Source: SSC4 sp964443225 (GTDB lineage: Bacteria; Chloroflexota; Anaerolineae; SSC4; Amarolineaceae). From it: a stretch of 64,000 nucleotides of DNA. Where the stretch lies: positions 1 to 64,000 of the forward strand of contig CAYUCC010000001.1 in the NCBI GenBank assembly GCA_964443225.1, in the 5' to 3' direction. This document shows, in pieces, positions 50,292 to 58,344 of the stretch. How positions within the stretch are numbered: the stretch's first letter is position 1; each line of letters opens with the position of its first letter. The notes below the pieces were generated by a model. The model was not told where the DNA came from and made no database searches. It worked only from the letters and a program-made list of their open reading frames with translations. The position numbers were made by a program, and so were the translations under genes.

Positions 50292-52907
50292 TCAATTCGC
50301 GGTCACTGAAACACCCAATCCGAACGCCCCATTGGCGGGATCACCCGAAAACGACCCGATGTGAAGGTAATACGTACCATTCGGTACCTCGATCGTGGTG
50401 GTCAACACCGGAACCCGTTCCTGCTTCTGAGCCACGAGAGCCTGCGTGCCGCTAAAAACCCCAAACGATTGCTGCCACCAATGGCCGTCGATGCCATGGT
50501 TGGGTGCATAGACGTCGCCTGTGGTGACCTGCATATCCTCGGCTTCGATGCGCACGTCCAACCCGGCGGTACCGATCAGTCGGGCGTAATCGTAGGCGGC
50601 GTCGTGGCCTGGAACCTGCCCGACTTGAATCGTGATCCGTCCATTTTTCACGATGACCGGGCCCACCGGAATCTCCCACGCCGCACTTCGGGTATCACCC
50701 ACAAACGAATGGGCCGGTGCAAATGCGGTACCATCAGGAAGATAAGAACTCAGGGCTGGGTCTGGGGTCGGGGTGGCCGGGCTGGGAGTGGGCAGCGGCC
50801 CGGCACGGGCATCAGGCTGTTCCGCCACCAGGTAACTCGTAAAAATCGCTGTCCCGTTCTGCAAACGATGTTGGACTTCCACCCCATCTGGCCAGTATTC
50901 GTGCAGCAGCGCCAGCTCGCGCCACTGATTGGGTCCGAGGATCCAGACGAACGGTGGCCCGGGGCAGCGTGCAAGATCGGCGGCGGTGGGATTGGCTGGC
51001 AAATCGATGAGCGGGCGCGGCGCGGCCAGGAACGCGGTCTCCCGCACCTGCACGTCGTAGGGCTCGGCCAGATCACACGCGGCCACGGACACCGGCAGCG
51101 TGGCGAGAAAACGTCCGATGAGCGCCTGCGGACGTCCATTGTCACTCACCAGGCGCACATACTCCGTCCAGTCCTGACGACCCCCCAGCGCCAGGAAGAC
51201 TACGATCGCCGCCATGACACACAGCAGAAGGACTTGACGCACGCGCGACGCGCGCGATTGGGCACTCTGATCCGTCGACGCGGCGCCCTCCGGCTGCCCT
51301 GGCTGTGGTACCATGGCCAAACCTGCGGCAACCACGCGGTGCAGGGCCAGTCCGGCAAACAAGGCACCGGCAAACGTCATCCCCACCAGGCGCATCCAGG
51401 CAGGCGCATCGCCCGTGAGAATGCCACCGATGACCAGGTTGAGGCCCCAAAAGATGATCCAGAACGCAGCGCCCGGCACGCGCCACCAACGCAGCGCATA
51501 ACCTAACCCCAGGGTGATCATAGGTGAAATCCAGCTGCCAAACATTGGATGCGGGTAACCAAACTGGGTGCTGGAATCGGGGCCGTAGTGGTACATCAGG
51601 AGCGAACGCCAGGTCTGTTCGAGCACAACCCCCAGGGTCGAGTCGACACCGTATTTGCCTTTCAGGTGGGTCATGACGTCGGGGTAGAACAGAAACACCA
51701 CGCGGCTGCGTTCCATGAAGACGTCGAGATGCTGGGCAAAATAGACCGCCGTGGGCCCGACGGCCACGAGGAAACCGAGTCCGAACAAGATCAAACCCCG
51801 GCCGCGACCGGCCAACCACGACCGGTGAAACAGGAGCAGGTAAATACCAAACACAGCCAGCACAAAAAACACCACGCGACCGGCATAGTACATCTGACCG
51901 CCAAACGCCAGCAGCACGCCGGCCACGGCAAACGAGAAGGCCCGCCGGGCCAGCAAACCGTCGACCAAAAACAGGATCGCCCACAGACTCCACGGCCAGG
52001 GATCGATGTAGGCCGCAATGCGCGAAAAATGGATGTGCGGGATCGTGATCGCCAGGATGGCAGTCGCCAGCAGGGCCAGGCCACGCCGGCCAAACAGTCG
52101 CCAAATCAGCAAAAAGAATCCGAGCAGGCTGAACAACCCGCCCAGGACCGCCCCCATGTTCAGGCCGAACAGATTGTCACCGAAGAGCGTCATGCTGGCG
52201 ATCGTCGGGAAATACCCAACGATCGGGATGTTGGCCCATCCCTCGCGGAAGATACGCCACTCACGGCCGTACAGGTAATCCCGCGCCTGCAGGCCGTAGG
52301 ACGCCATATCGCCGTGCAGGTCAGCGGGCAGGGTTGCCAGGCGCGTCAGGCGCAGCCACGCCGCCACCGCCAGGATGACAGCCAACGCCAGCAGGGTCCA
52401 CCACGTGGCGGGCGATACGCGACGCAGCCGGTTCGACAGATTGGACCAGATCGGGCGCGGCGGCACAGGCGCCTGGGAGACCAGGAACAGCAGCAGGCTG
52501 CTCACCCAGGCGGCCTGCACCAGGCGGTCTTCACCCAGCTGGATGAACCGAATGGCTGCCAGGCCGGCCAGGCCCAGGCTGACCAGCCGCACGATTGTGC
52601 GGACCGCTGCCGGGCGACGCACATTCCGCGGTGCAGCGTGGGGTTGGGGCCACCAGGAAGCGGACGGTTTCGGTGCCGCGAGCGCAAACACCACCATCGC
52701 CGCCAGGTACAGACCACTGCCAATGGCCAGACGCACGGCATCGTGCCCGCTGGGCGCCCAGGAACCGGCCACCCAGGTGCGCACCAGGTTCGCAGCGCCC
52801 GCCCCGTCGTAAAAACTCTGGGCCAGATAGGCGAGCACCAGGGCGAACAGGATGCCCAGCGATTGTGATAGGGCTTTGGATGAGCGGGGAGAAGGATTTG
52901 CTGTCAT
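50292..52907 (-). CDS. GT39/ArnT-like membrane glycosyltransferase with C-terminal beta domain
   Basis: An 871-residue protein with about 12-13 membrane helices (from about residue 15 to 560). The first outside loop has ATLPADLHGDMASYGLQARDYLYG, in which the Asp residues resemble the catalytic acidic motif of polyprenol-dependent GT-C enzymes. The C-terminal 300 residues lie outside; after a Pro/Thr linker they end in a jelly-roll-like domain (RIEAEDMQVTTGDVYAPN...GTYYLHIGSFSGDP). It would transfer sugar from polyprenyl phosphate to protein or glycan. The ATG at 52907 gives the natural start; no clear ribosome site. Confidence 0.85.
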   Translation of the reverse strand: MTANPSPRSSKALSQSLGILFALVLAYLAQSFYDGAGAANLVRTWVAGSWAPSGHDAVRLAIGSGLYLAAMVVFALAAPKPSASWWPQPHAAPRNVRRPAAVRTIVRLVSLGLAGLAAIRFIQLGEDRLVQAAWVSSLLLFLVSQAPVPPRPIWSNLSNRLRRVSPATWWTLLALAVILAVAAWLRLTRLATLPADLHGDMASYGLQARDYLYGREWRIFREGWANIPIVGYFPTIASMTLFGDNLFGLNMGAVLGGLFSLLGFFLLIWRLFGRRGLALLATAILAITIPHIHFSRIAAYIDPWPWSLWAILFLVDGLLARRAFSFAVAGVLLAFGGQMYYAGRVVFFVLAVFGIYLLLFHRSWLAGRGRGLILFGLGFLVAVGPTAVYFAQHLDVFMERSRVVFLFYPDVMTHLKGKYGVDSTLGVVLEQTWRSLLMYHYGPDSSTQFGYPHPMFGSWISPMITLGLGYALRWWRVPGAAFWIIFWGLNLVIGGILTGDAPAWMRLVGMTFAGALFAGLALHRVVAAGLAMVPQPGQPEGAASTDQSAQSRASRVRQVLLLCVMAAIVVFLALGGRQDWTEYVRLVSDNGRPQALIGRFLATLPVSVAACDLAEPYDVQVRETAFLAAPRPLIDLPANPTAADLARCPGPPFVWILGPNQWRELALLHEYWPDGVEVQHRLQNGTAIFTSYLVAEQPDARAGPLPTPSPATPTPDPALSSYLPDGTAFAPAHSFVGDTRSAAWEIPVGPVIVKNGRITIQVGQVPGHDAAYDYARLIGTAGLDVRIEAEDMQVTTGDVYAPNHGIDGHWWQQSFGVFSGTQALVAQKQERVPVLTTTIEVPNGTYYLHIGSFSGDPANGAFGLGVSVTAN

Positions 52908-53090
52908 GTCCGTTGGGTTGGTTATTTTGACCTGATTGTACTCAACACCGCGTCGCTGGTCAACTGCCAGTAGGGCTATTGACTCGAACAAACATTACTT
53001 CCTGTGAAGTGACCTAATCTACCAGATGCAGCATCAAGTTCTTCTGCAGGCTGGTTACTCCGACAGGCTGCTATGTGGCGAAAATCGCAA

Positions 53091-53119
53091 TTGACATCTA
53101 ATAGGAACTCATGTACAAT
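53091..53119 (+). promoter_or_regulatory. Strong promoter for the ferredoxin gene
   Basis: Perfect TTGACA (53091-53096), 17 bases, TACAAT (53114-53119). The transcription start near 53126 excludes the in-frame ATG at 53111 and leaves a leader of about 93 bases. Confidence 0.85.
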
Positions 53120-53218
53120 GATCCTAGTTTCGTGCTTTCTGGGCCGACCCGGTGTCGGGTGACCCTTAACACACCTCTCGTGTACGATCCTTTTTGTCAT
53201 ACAAGGAGAACTCAGTCC

Positions 53219-53482
53219 ATGACGCACGTGATCTTTGATCTCTGTATTCGTGACGGTGCCTGTGCCGAAGTCTGCCCGGTCGAATGTATCGTTCCCGGTC
53301 AGCCCGAAGAAGAATGGCCCTGGTACTACATCGACCCCGACACCTGTATCGACTGCGGCGCCTGCGTGCCAGAGTGCCCGGTTGACGCCATCCGTCCTGA
53401 AGAAGACCTGGAACCGCAGTACTTTGCGTCCACGGAGATCAACGCTCGCTACTTCTCGGAAGGCCCGGGCTACCCCTCCTGA
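53219..53482 (+). CDS. Ferredoxin (two Fe-S clusters)
   Basis: An 87-residue acidic ferredoxin. The first cluster site is CIRDGACAEVCPVEC, with wider Cys spacing as in 7Fe ferredoxins such as those of Thermus, though two residues shorter; the second is CIDCGACVPECP, a normal [4Fe-4S] site. YIDPDTCIDCGACVPECPVD and the acidic tail fit this group. It may accept electrons from the Kor enzyme at 15-17 kb, which is inference. AAGGAG lies before the ATG; the mRNA starts at a consensus promoter. Confidence 0.92.
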   Translation: MTHVIFDLCIRDGACAEVCPVECIVPGQPEEEWPWYYIDPDTCIDCGACVPECPVDAIRPEEDLEPQYFASTEINARYFSEGPGYPS

Positions 53483-53612
53483 TCTGGATGGTTTTTTGCC
53501 AGGGCTGGTCTCGTTTGCTCGTTTCAGACAGCCGATCCTGCCTGCGTTCAGGGTAGATACTGAGCACCTGAAGCAGGTCGGTTTGAGTGTTCAATTTCCT
53601 ATGTTGTCTCCG

Positions 53613-53640
53613 AGACCTCTGCCATCCGCAGAGGTCTTTT
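53613..53640 (+). terminator. Terminator between ferredoxin and PIG-L genes
   Basis: The stem AGACCTCTGC (53613-53622) pairs with 53628-53637 over a 5-base loop, followed by TTTT. Confidence 0.88.
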
Positions 53641-53654
53641 CGTCACGAGGACGT

Positions 53655-54383
53655 ATGCCACCCATCGACGATCACACGACCCTGTTCATTCCGCCGCGCG
53701 CCATGGTGCTGATGGCGCACCCCGATGATCCCGAGTTCTTCTGCGGCGGAACGGTGGCACGTTGGGCTCAGGCGGGCAGCCGGGTCGCCTACGTCATCAT
53801 GACCAACGGCAACAAGGGCAGCAGTGTGCCTGACATGACGCCGGCACGCATCACAGCCATGCGCCAGATCGAGCAGCGCACCGCCGCGGCACGCCTGGGC
53901 GTCCAGGAAGTGATCTTCCTCGACTACAACGACGGTGAGCTCTTTCCCACCTTGCAGCTGCGCGAAGACCTGGTGTACCAGCTGCGCTGTTTTCGGCCCG
54001 ATGCGGTCATCTGCCAGGATCCCACGACCTACTTCGTCGGTGACAGCCGGATCAATCACCCGGACCATCGGGCGGCTGGCGAGGCGGTACTGGCGGCCGT
54101 CTTTCCCCTGGCGCGTGATCGTCTCAACTTCCCGCACCACGAAGCCAACGGGCTGGCTCCCCATGCCGTGCAGCACGTTTTGGCCGCCGGCACCAACGAG
54201 CCAAACTACGTGGTTGACATCACCGATGTCATCGATCTGAAGATCGCCGCCATTCACGATCACACCAGCCAGATCAGTGATCCACCCGCAATCGCGGCGC
54301 GCATCCGCGAGCGGGCCACGGCAGTGACCGCCGACGGGCGCACGGTCTATCGTGAGCAATTTCGTTATATCAAACTGGCATAA
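53655..54383 (+). CDS. PIG-L family (LmbE-like) deacetylase
   Basis: A 242-residue zinc-dependent N-deacetylase. MAHPDDPEFFCGGTVARWA (about 19-37) holds the zinc His/Asp pair and catalytic Asp; RINHPDHRAAGEAVL (about 131-146) provides the third zinc His. Members remove acetyl from GlcNAc-containing glycolipids or thiols. The start at 53655 has GAGG upstream; the long frame before it (from 53235) is antiparallel to nothing but overlaps the ferredoxin gene and terminator and is not coding. Confidence 0.92.
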   Translation: MPPIDDHTTLFIPPRAMVLMAHPDDPEFFCGGTVARWAQAGSRVAYVIMTNGNKGSSVPDMTPARITAMRQIEQRTAAARLGVQEVIFLDYNDGELFPTLQLREDLVYQLRCFRPDAVICQDPTTYFVGDSRINHPDHRAAGEAVLAAVFPLARDRLNFPHHEANGLAPHAVQHVLAAGTNEPNYVVDITDVIDLKIAAIHDHTSQISDPPAIAARIRERATAVTADGRTVYREQFRYIKLA

Positions 54384-54396
54384 ACATGTCGTTATT

Positions 54397-54696
54397 GAGG
54401 AGCGCTGCACCTGGGGGTGCGAACTCCTCGACCCGCATCGATAGATTTGATCTCANNNNNNNNNNNNNNNNNNNNNNNNNNNNNNNNNNNNNNNNNNNNN
54501 NNNNNNNNNNNNNNNNNNNNNNNNNNNNNNNNNNNNNNNNNNNNNNNNNNNNNNNAGCGCTGCACCTGGGGGTGCGAACTCCTCGACCCGCATCGATAGA
54601 TTTGATCTCAGAGAGGAGCGCTGCACCCCCAGGTGCAGCACGAGTTCGCACCTGGGGGTGCGAACTCCTCGACCCGCATCGATAGATTTGATCTCA
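54397..54696. repeat. Palindromic GAGGAG repeat cluster flanking an assembly gap
   Basis: A unit of about 55-58 bases (AGCGCTGCACCTGGGGGTGC, then GAACTCCTCGACC, GCATCGATAGATTTGATCTCA) occurs at 54401-54455, 54556-54610 and, with an inverted extra piece, 54611-54696. Parts are palindromic: GCACC/GGTGC and GAGTTCGCACC/GGTGCGAACTC. The last copy runs straight into the fumC ribosome site. Confidence 0.88.
54456..54555. other. Assembly gap of 100 N
   Basis: Exactly 100 undetermined bases between two identical repeat copies. The number is a usual placeholder, so the true length is unknown and more repeat copies may be missing. Confidence 0.98.
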
Positions 54697-54710
54697 AAGA
54701 GGAGAAACCT

Positions 54711-56135
54711 ATGTCCGACATTACCTATCGTATCGAAAAAGACTCCATGGGCGAGATGCAGCTGCCAGTGACCGCCCTCTACGGTGCGCAGACGCAGCGC
54801 GCCGTGTTGAACTTCCCCGTCAGTGGGCTGCGCCCCTATCCGGCGTTCGTCTGGTCGATGGTGGCCATCAAACGCGCCGCGGCCGAAGTGAACCGTGACC
54901 TGGATCTGCTCGATGCGAAGATTGCCAATGCAATCATCGAAGCCGCCGACGAAGTCCTGGCCGGCAAACTACAGGAGCACTTCGTTGTCGACCCCTTCCA
55001 GGCGGGCGCGGGCACCTCACACAACATGAACGTCAACGAGGTCCTGGCCAATCGCGCCAACCAGATCCTGGGCTTCGACATCACCGACCCCAAAAAGCCG
55101 GTCAACCCCAACGACCACGTCAACATGGCGCAGTCGACCAACGACACCATTCCGACCGCCATCCGCGTCGGGGCCCTGTGGCGCCTGCAAGAGCTGCTCA
55201 CGGCGCTGGAGAACCTGGCCGCCGCGCTGCGCGCCAAATCGGCCGAGTTCGACGACGTCGTCAAGTCGGGCCGCACCCACCTGCAGGATGCCGTACCGGT
55301 GCGCCTGGGTCAGGAGTTCGGTGCCTACGCCCGCGCCGTCGAGCGTGATCGCGAAAAGATTGCCCTGGCGGCCAATGCCCTGCGACGCCTGGGTATCGGC
55401 GGCACCGCCACCGGCACCGGCCTGAATGCGCACCCCGACTACCATCGCCGTATGGTGGAAACGCTGACCAGGCTCACCAACGAGCGCATGGAAACCTCGG
55501 ACGACCTCTTCGAGTCGATGGAGAGCATGGGTGATGTCGTCTTCTTCAGCGGCGCCATGCGTACCATGGCGCAGGACCTGATCCGCATCGCCAACGACTT
55601 CCGCCTGCTTTCGTCGGGCCCGACCACCGGCCTGGATGAAATTCGCCTGCCGGCGGTGCAGCCGGGTTCCAGCATCATGCCGGGCAAGGTCAACCCCGTG
55701 CTGGCCGAGATGCTGGACATGGCGATGTTCCACGTCCTGGGCAACGATTATACCATCCTGCTGGCGGCGCAGGCCGGACAGCTGGAGCTCAACGTGATGA
55801 TGCCCATCATCGCCCACAACCTGTTCGAGGCGATGCTGGTGATGATTGGGGCAGTCAATGCCTTCACCACCAAATGCGTGGTCGGTATCACCGTCAACCG
55901 CGAAAAGGCCGAAGGGTGGCTGGCCAAGAATGCGATCCTGGTCACCGCGCTCAACCCGGTGATCGGTTATCTAAACGGCGCCGCTGTGGCCAAGGAGGCC
56001 CTCGCCTCCAACCGCACCATCAAAGAAGTGGTGGTCGAAAAAGGTCTGCTCACGGCGGAGGAAGCCGACAAACTGCTGGATGCACGCAGGATGACCGAAG
56101 GCGGCATCCAGGGTACCGGCGGTGGTGGCGGCTGA
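54711..56135 (+). CDS. fumC: Class II fumarate hydratase
   Basis: A 474-residue member of the fumarase/aspartase superfamily, probably converting fumarate to malate in the citric acid cycle. It starts near YRIEKDSMGEMQLPVTALYGAQTQRA and has NDHVNMAQSTNDT, SGRTHLQDAVPVRLGQEF, LGIGGTATGTGLNAHP and the signature GSSIMPGKVNP (about 323-333). Aspartase is the main alternative, and residue-level separation is not sure from reading alone. AAAGAGGAGAAACCT precedes the ATG at 54711 and is the edge of the upstream repeat. Confidence 0.9.
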   Translation: MSDITYRIEKDSMGEMQLPVTALYGAQTQRAVLNFPVSGLRPYPAFVWSMVAIKRAAAEVNRDLDLLDAKIANAIIEAADEVLAGKLQEHFVVDPFQAGAGTSHNMNVNEVLANRANQILGFDITDPKKPVNPNDHVNMAQSTNDTIPTAIRVGALWRLQELLTALENLAAALRAKSAEFDDVVKSGRTHLQDAVPVRLGQEFGAYARAVERDREKIALAANALRRLGIGGTATGTGLNAHPDYHRRMVETLTRLTNERMETSDDLFESMESMGDVVFFSGAMRTMAQDLIRIANDFRLLSSGPTTGLDEIRLPAVQPGSSIMPGKVNPVLAEMLDMAMFHVLGNDYTILLAAQAGQLELNVMMPIIAHNLFEAMLVMIGAVNAFTTKCVVGITVNREKAEGWLAKNAILVTALNPVIGYLNGAAVAKEALASNRTIKEVVVEKGLLTAEEADKLLDARRMTEGGIQGTGGGGG

Positions 56136-56191
56136 TAATAAGTTGCCCTCATCGCATATCTGTGTTACCATTTCGATCGTCCTGTGACAAC

Positions 56192-56224
56192 GCCGGCCTG
56201 GCTGTAAGACCAGGCCGGTTTTGT
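56192..56224 (+). terminator. Terminator after fumC
   Basis: The stem GCCGGCCTGG (56192-56201) pairs with 56210-56219 over an 8-base loop and is followed by TTTTGTG. Confidence 0.88.
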
Positions 56225-56257
56225 GTTGGGGGATAGTCTCTGGCAAGCTGGTGCACG

Positions 56258-57556
56258 ATGATCGGATGGAAAACGAATACACAGAACCTGGTCGCGCCGC
56301 TGCGCGGGCGTGACTTTGGCCTGGGAGTGGTGAACGGTGTGCTGTTCGCCGGTGTCGACACGCTGCTCGACCCCAGCCTGGTCCTGGTGACCCTGGTGGG
56401 TCTATGGACCGGCTCACCGCTGGTGCTGGGGCTGGTGGCGCCGCTGGCCCAGGCTGGCTGGTACCTGCCGCAGCTGTGGGTGTCGGGCTGGCTGCAAAAC
56501 AAACCGACCTCGTTGTCCATCTACCGTGCGATGGCGGTCGTGCGTACGCTGTGCCTCATCAGCCTGGCGGTGATGACCGTGACGGTGCAGGACATCGGCT
56601 GGAAGCTGATGCTGTTTTTCGTCCTGCTGATGGCCAACCAGCTTGCGGCGGGCTTCAGCGGCCTGTCGTTTATGAATGTTGTGGCCAAGGTGGTGCCGGC
56701 GGGGCAGCGCGGGCTCTTTTTTGCCTGGCGCCTGATGCTGGGTGGTATCCTGGCGATCGGTGCCAGCGTATGGGTGAAAAACCTGTTGAGCCCTGCCAGT
56801 GCCGTGACCTTCCCAGCCAATTTTGCGCTGATGTTCCTGGTGGCCGCGGTGTTGGGCGCGGCGGGTATGGGGGCGTTTGCCGCCGTGCGTGAGCCAGCCA
56901 GCGAACACGTGGCGCCGCGCGCATCGCTGCGCTCGCAGCTCGGTCGCGCGGCCGGCTTTCTGCGTACCGATGCCAACTATCGCCGCTTCCTGGGTCTGCG
57001 CCTGGCCCTGGTCGTCGCCAGTATGGGCACGCCGTTTTTTGCCGTCTATGCGATGCGCGAGCTGGCTGTGAGTCCATCGTCTGTCGGCACTTTCCTGGCC
57101 GCCAACGTGGCGGCCAGCCTGATCGCCTACGTGGTCTGGGGCCAGGTCTCGGCACGGACGGGTAACCGCATCGTCATGCGCTGGGGCACCACCCTGGGTA
57201 TCGTGGCCCTGGGCATGGTGCTGCTGGCGCGCCCCCTGAGCAGTGTGATCAGCCCATCCGTTTTTTTTACACTGCTTTTCGTCCTGGTCGGTGTACGTGA
57301 CGCCAGTATCAACGTGGCCAGCGGTCCGCTGCTGCTCGACGTGGCACCGGCAGCCTGGCGCCCACTGTACGTAGGATTCTCCAACACCGTCGTCGGCGTG
57401 GCGGTGCTGCTCACAACGGCCAGCGGGCTGATCGTGGTGACAGCCGGATACCAGGTGTTGTTTGTGATTTCCCTGGTCAGTTTCGTCATCGCTACCTGGC
57501 AGATCTCGCAGTACCGCGAGCAGCCGCAGGCCCAGTCCAGCACCAGCTACGCCTGA
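56258..57556 (+). CDS. MFS transporter
   Basis: A 432-residue permease with 12 predicted helices and a longer central loop (about 205-225, REPASEHVAPRASLRSQLG). RGRDFGLGVVNGVLFAG starts the first half and FLRTDANYRRFLGLRLALV the second. The type is the MFS_1-like group without a known ligand. The ribosome site is weak. Its stop codon lies inside a hairpin shared with the convergent DUF427 gene. Confidence 0.88.
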   Translation: MIGWKTNTQNLVAPLRGRDFGLGVVNGVLFAGVDTLLDPSLVLVTLVGLWTGSPLVLGLVAPLAQAGWYLPQLWVSGWLQNKPTSLSIYRAMAVVRTLCLISLAVMTVTVQDIGWKLMLFFVLLMANQLAAGFSGLSFMNVVAKVVPAGQRGLFFAWRLMLGGILAIGASVWVKNLLSPASAVTFPANFALMFLVAAVLGAAGMGAFAAVREPASEHVAPRASLRSQLGRAAGFLRTDANYRRFLGLRLALVVASMGTPFFAVYAMRELAVSPSSVGTFLAANVAASLIAYVVWGQVSARTGNRIVMRWGTTLGIVALGMVLLARPLSSVISPSVFFTLLFVLVGVRDASINVASGPLLLDVAPAAWRPLYVGFSNTVVGVAVLLTTASGLIVVTAGYQVLFVISLVSFVIATWQISQYREQPQAQSSTSYA

Positions 57557-57593
57557 TCGAAGAGGGCCAGATGTTCGTCTGGCCTCCTCGATC
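57555..57593. terminator. Hairpin spanning both stop codons of the MFS and DUF427 genes
   Basis: GATCGAAGAGGGCCAGA pairs with TCTGGCCTCCTCGATC (57555-57593) with one mismatch and one bulge. No T run follows on either side. Confidence 0.55.
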
Positions 57594-58098
57594 ACCAGCC
57601 CATCGTGCCTGGCCCACCCTTGAACGGCCCCACGATGTTGGACGTGACCCAGCCACCGTAGAAGTCGCCGGACTGCGCCTGTACCTGCTCATCATCGACG
57701 TAACAGGCGTCCACGCGGCCAGGGTAAAAGGCAACGAAGCCAGCAATTGCCGCATAACCCGGCGTGGGCCGCGGATAATACCAGGCGGCATTGGCGGCCG
57801 TTTTGCCCGCCACGCTGACCGTGTAATAGCCCGCGGCCCCCTTGAACTCACAGAATGTCGTGCGCGGCGTCGTCGTGAGATACTCCATGCGCACGTCCTC
57901 CGGCGGGATGTAGTAGACCGGGGGATGGCTCGTTTCCAGCACACGCCGTGCGCGCCACGTATCGGCAATCACCACCCCGTTGAACACCACCTGCACGTGC
58001 TGCGTCGAGTCCTCCACCCGCGGCGGCCGCGGATAATCCCACACCGATTCCTGCCCCGGACCAGGCGTCATCCGCTGACGAGATACCGAACCTGCCAT
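57592..58098 (-). CDS. DUF427 family protein
   Basis: A 168-residue protein with the DUF427 features in order: VQVVFNGVVIADTWRARRVLE, TSHPPVYYIPPEDVRMEYL, TTFCEFKGAAGYYTV, NAAWYYPRPTPGYAAIAGFV, FYPGRVDACYVDDEQV and FYGGWVTSNIVGPFKG. The family is a small beta fold of unknown function. GGAGGTGGTG lies directly before the ATG at 58098; the upstream extension to 58251 is repeat and intergenic sequence. Confidence 0.93.
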   Translation of the reverse strand: MAGSVSRQRMTPGPGQESVWDYPRPPRVEDSTQHVQVVFNGVVIADTWRARRVLETSHPPVYYIPPEDVRMEYLTTTPRTTFCEFKGAAGYYTVSVAGKTAANAAWYYPRPTPGYAAIAGFVAFYPGRVDACYVDDEQVQAQSGDFYGGWVTSNIVGPFKGGPGTMGW

Positions 58099-58228
58099 CA
58101 CCACCTCCAATGATTCGAGAGACGTTTCAATATAATCACGCGACGGCGCCAAGACGCACAAAGATACCGTCGCGTGCCTTAGACGTGCCTGCTCGCCCCC
58201 GGTCACCCACGTCACCCACGTCACCCAT

Positions 58229-58275
58229 CCAATCCCCAATCCAAAATCCAAAATCCAAAATCCAAAATCCCCATC
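58229..58275. repeat. Heptamer array (CCAAAAT)n
   Basis: About six units (CCCCAAT, CCAAAAT repeated, CCCCATC) lie in the 246-base divergent gap between DUF427 and the peptidase. The reverse-strand unit is the same as at 13809-13890. Confidence 0.85.
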
Positions 58276-58286
58276 CCCCCACCCGT

Positions 58287-58316
58287 TTGCAACCTACCCA
58301 TCCACCATGTTACAAT
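58287..58316 (+). promoter_or_regulatory. Promoter for the M28-like peptidase
   Basis: TTGCAA (58287-58292), 18 bases, TGTTACAAT (-10 at 58311-58316) with an extended TG. Confidence 0.6.
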
Positions 58317-58344
58317 CATCGAACCACACGATCGGAGAAAACCC

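Noticed and set aside
48507..50309. Plus-strand frame of 600 codons across the glycosyltransferase and methyltransferase genes
   Set aside because: Mirror of two well-supported minus-strand genes in high-GC DNA; rich in Gln/His/Arg without any fold.
51549..52868. Plus-strand frame of 439 codons inside the GT39-like gene
   Set aside because: Antisense to membrane helices; composition (Gln, His, Arg) is that of a shadow frame.
53235..53654. N-terminal extension of the PIG-L deacetylase
   Set aside because: It overlaps the ferredoxin gene and a terminator, and the family starts at the ATG at 53655 with its own ribosome site.
54370..54651. Short frames running through the N gap
   Set aside because: They exist only because N bases cannot make stop codons.
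54397..54696. Insertion sequence or integron-like site
   Set aside because: No transposase or integrase gene and no target duplication; only short palindromic units.
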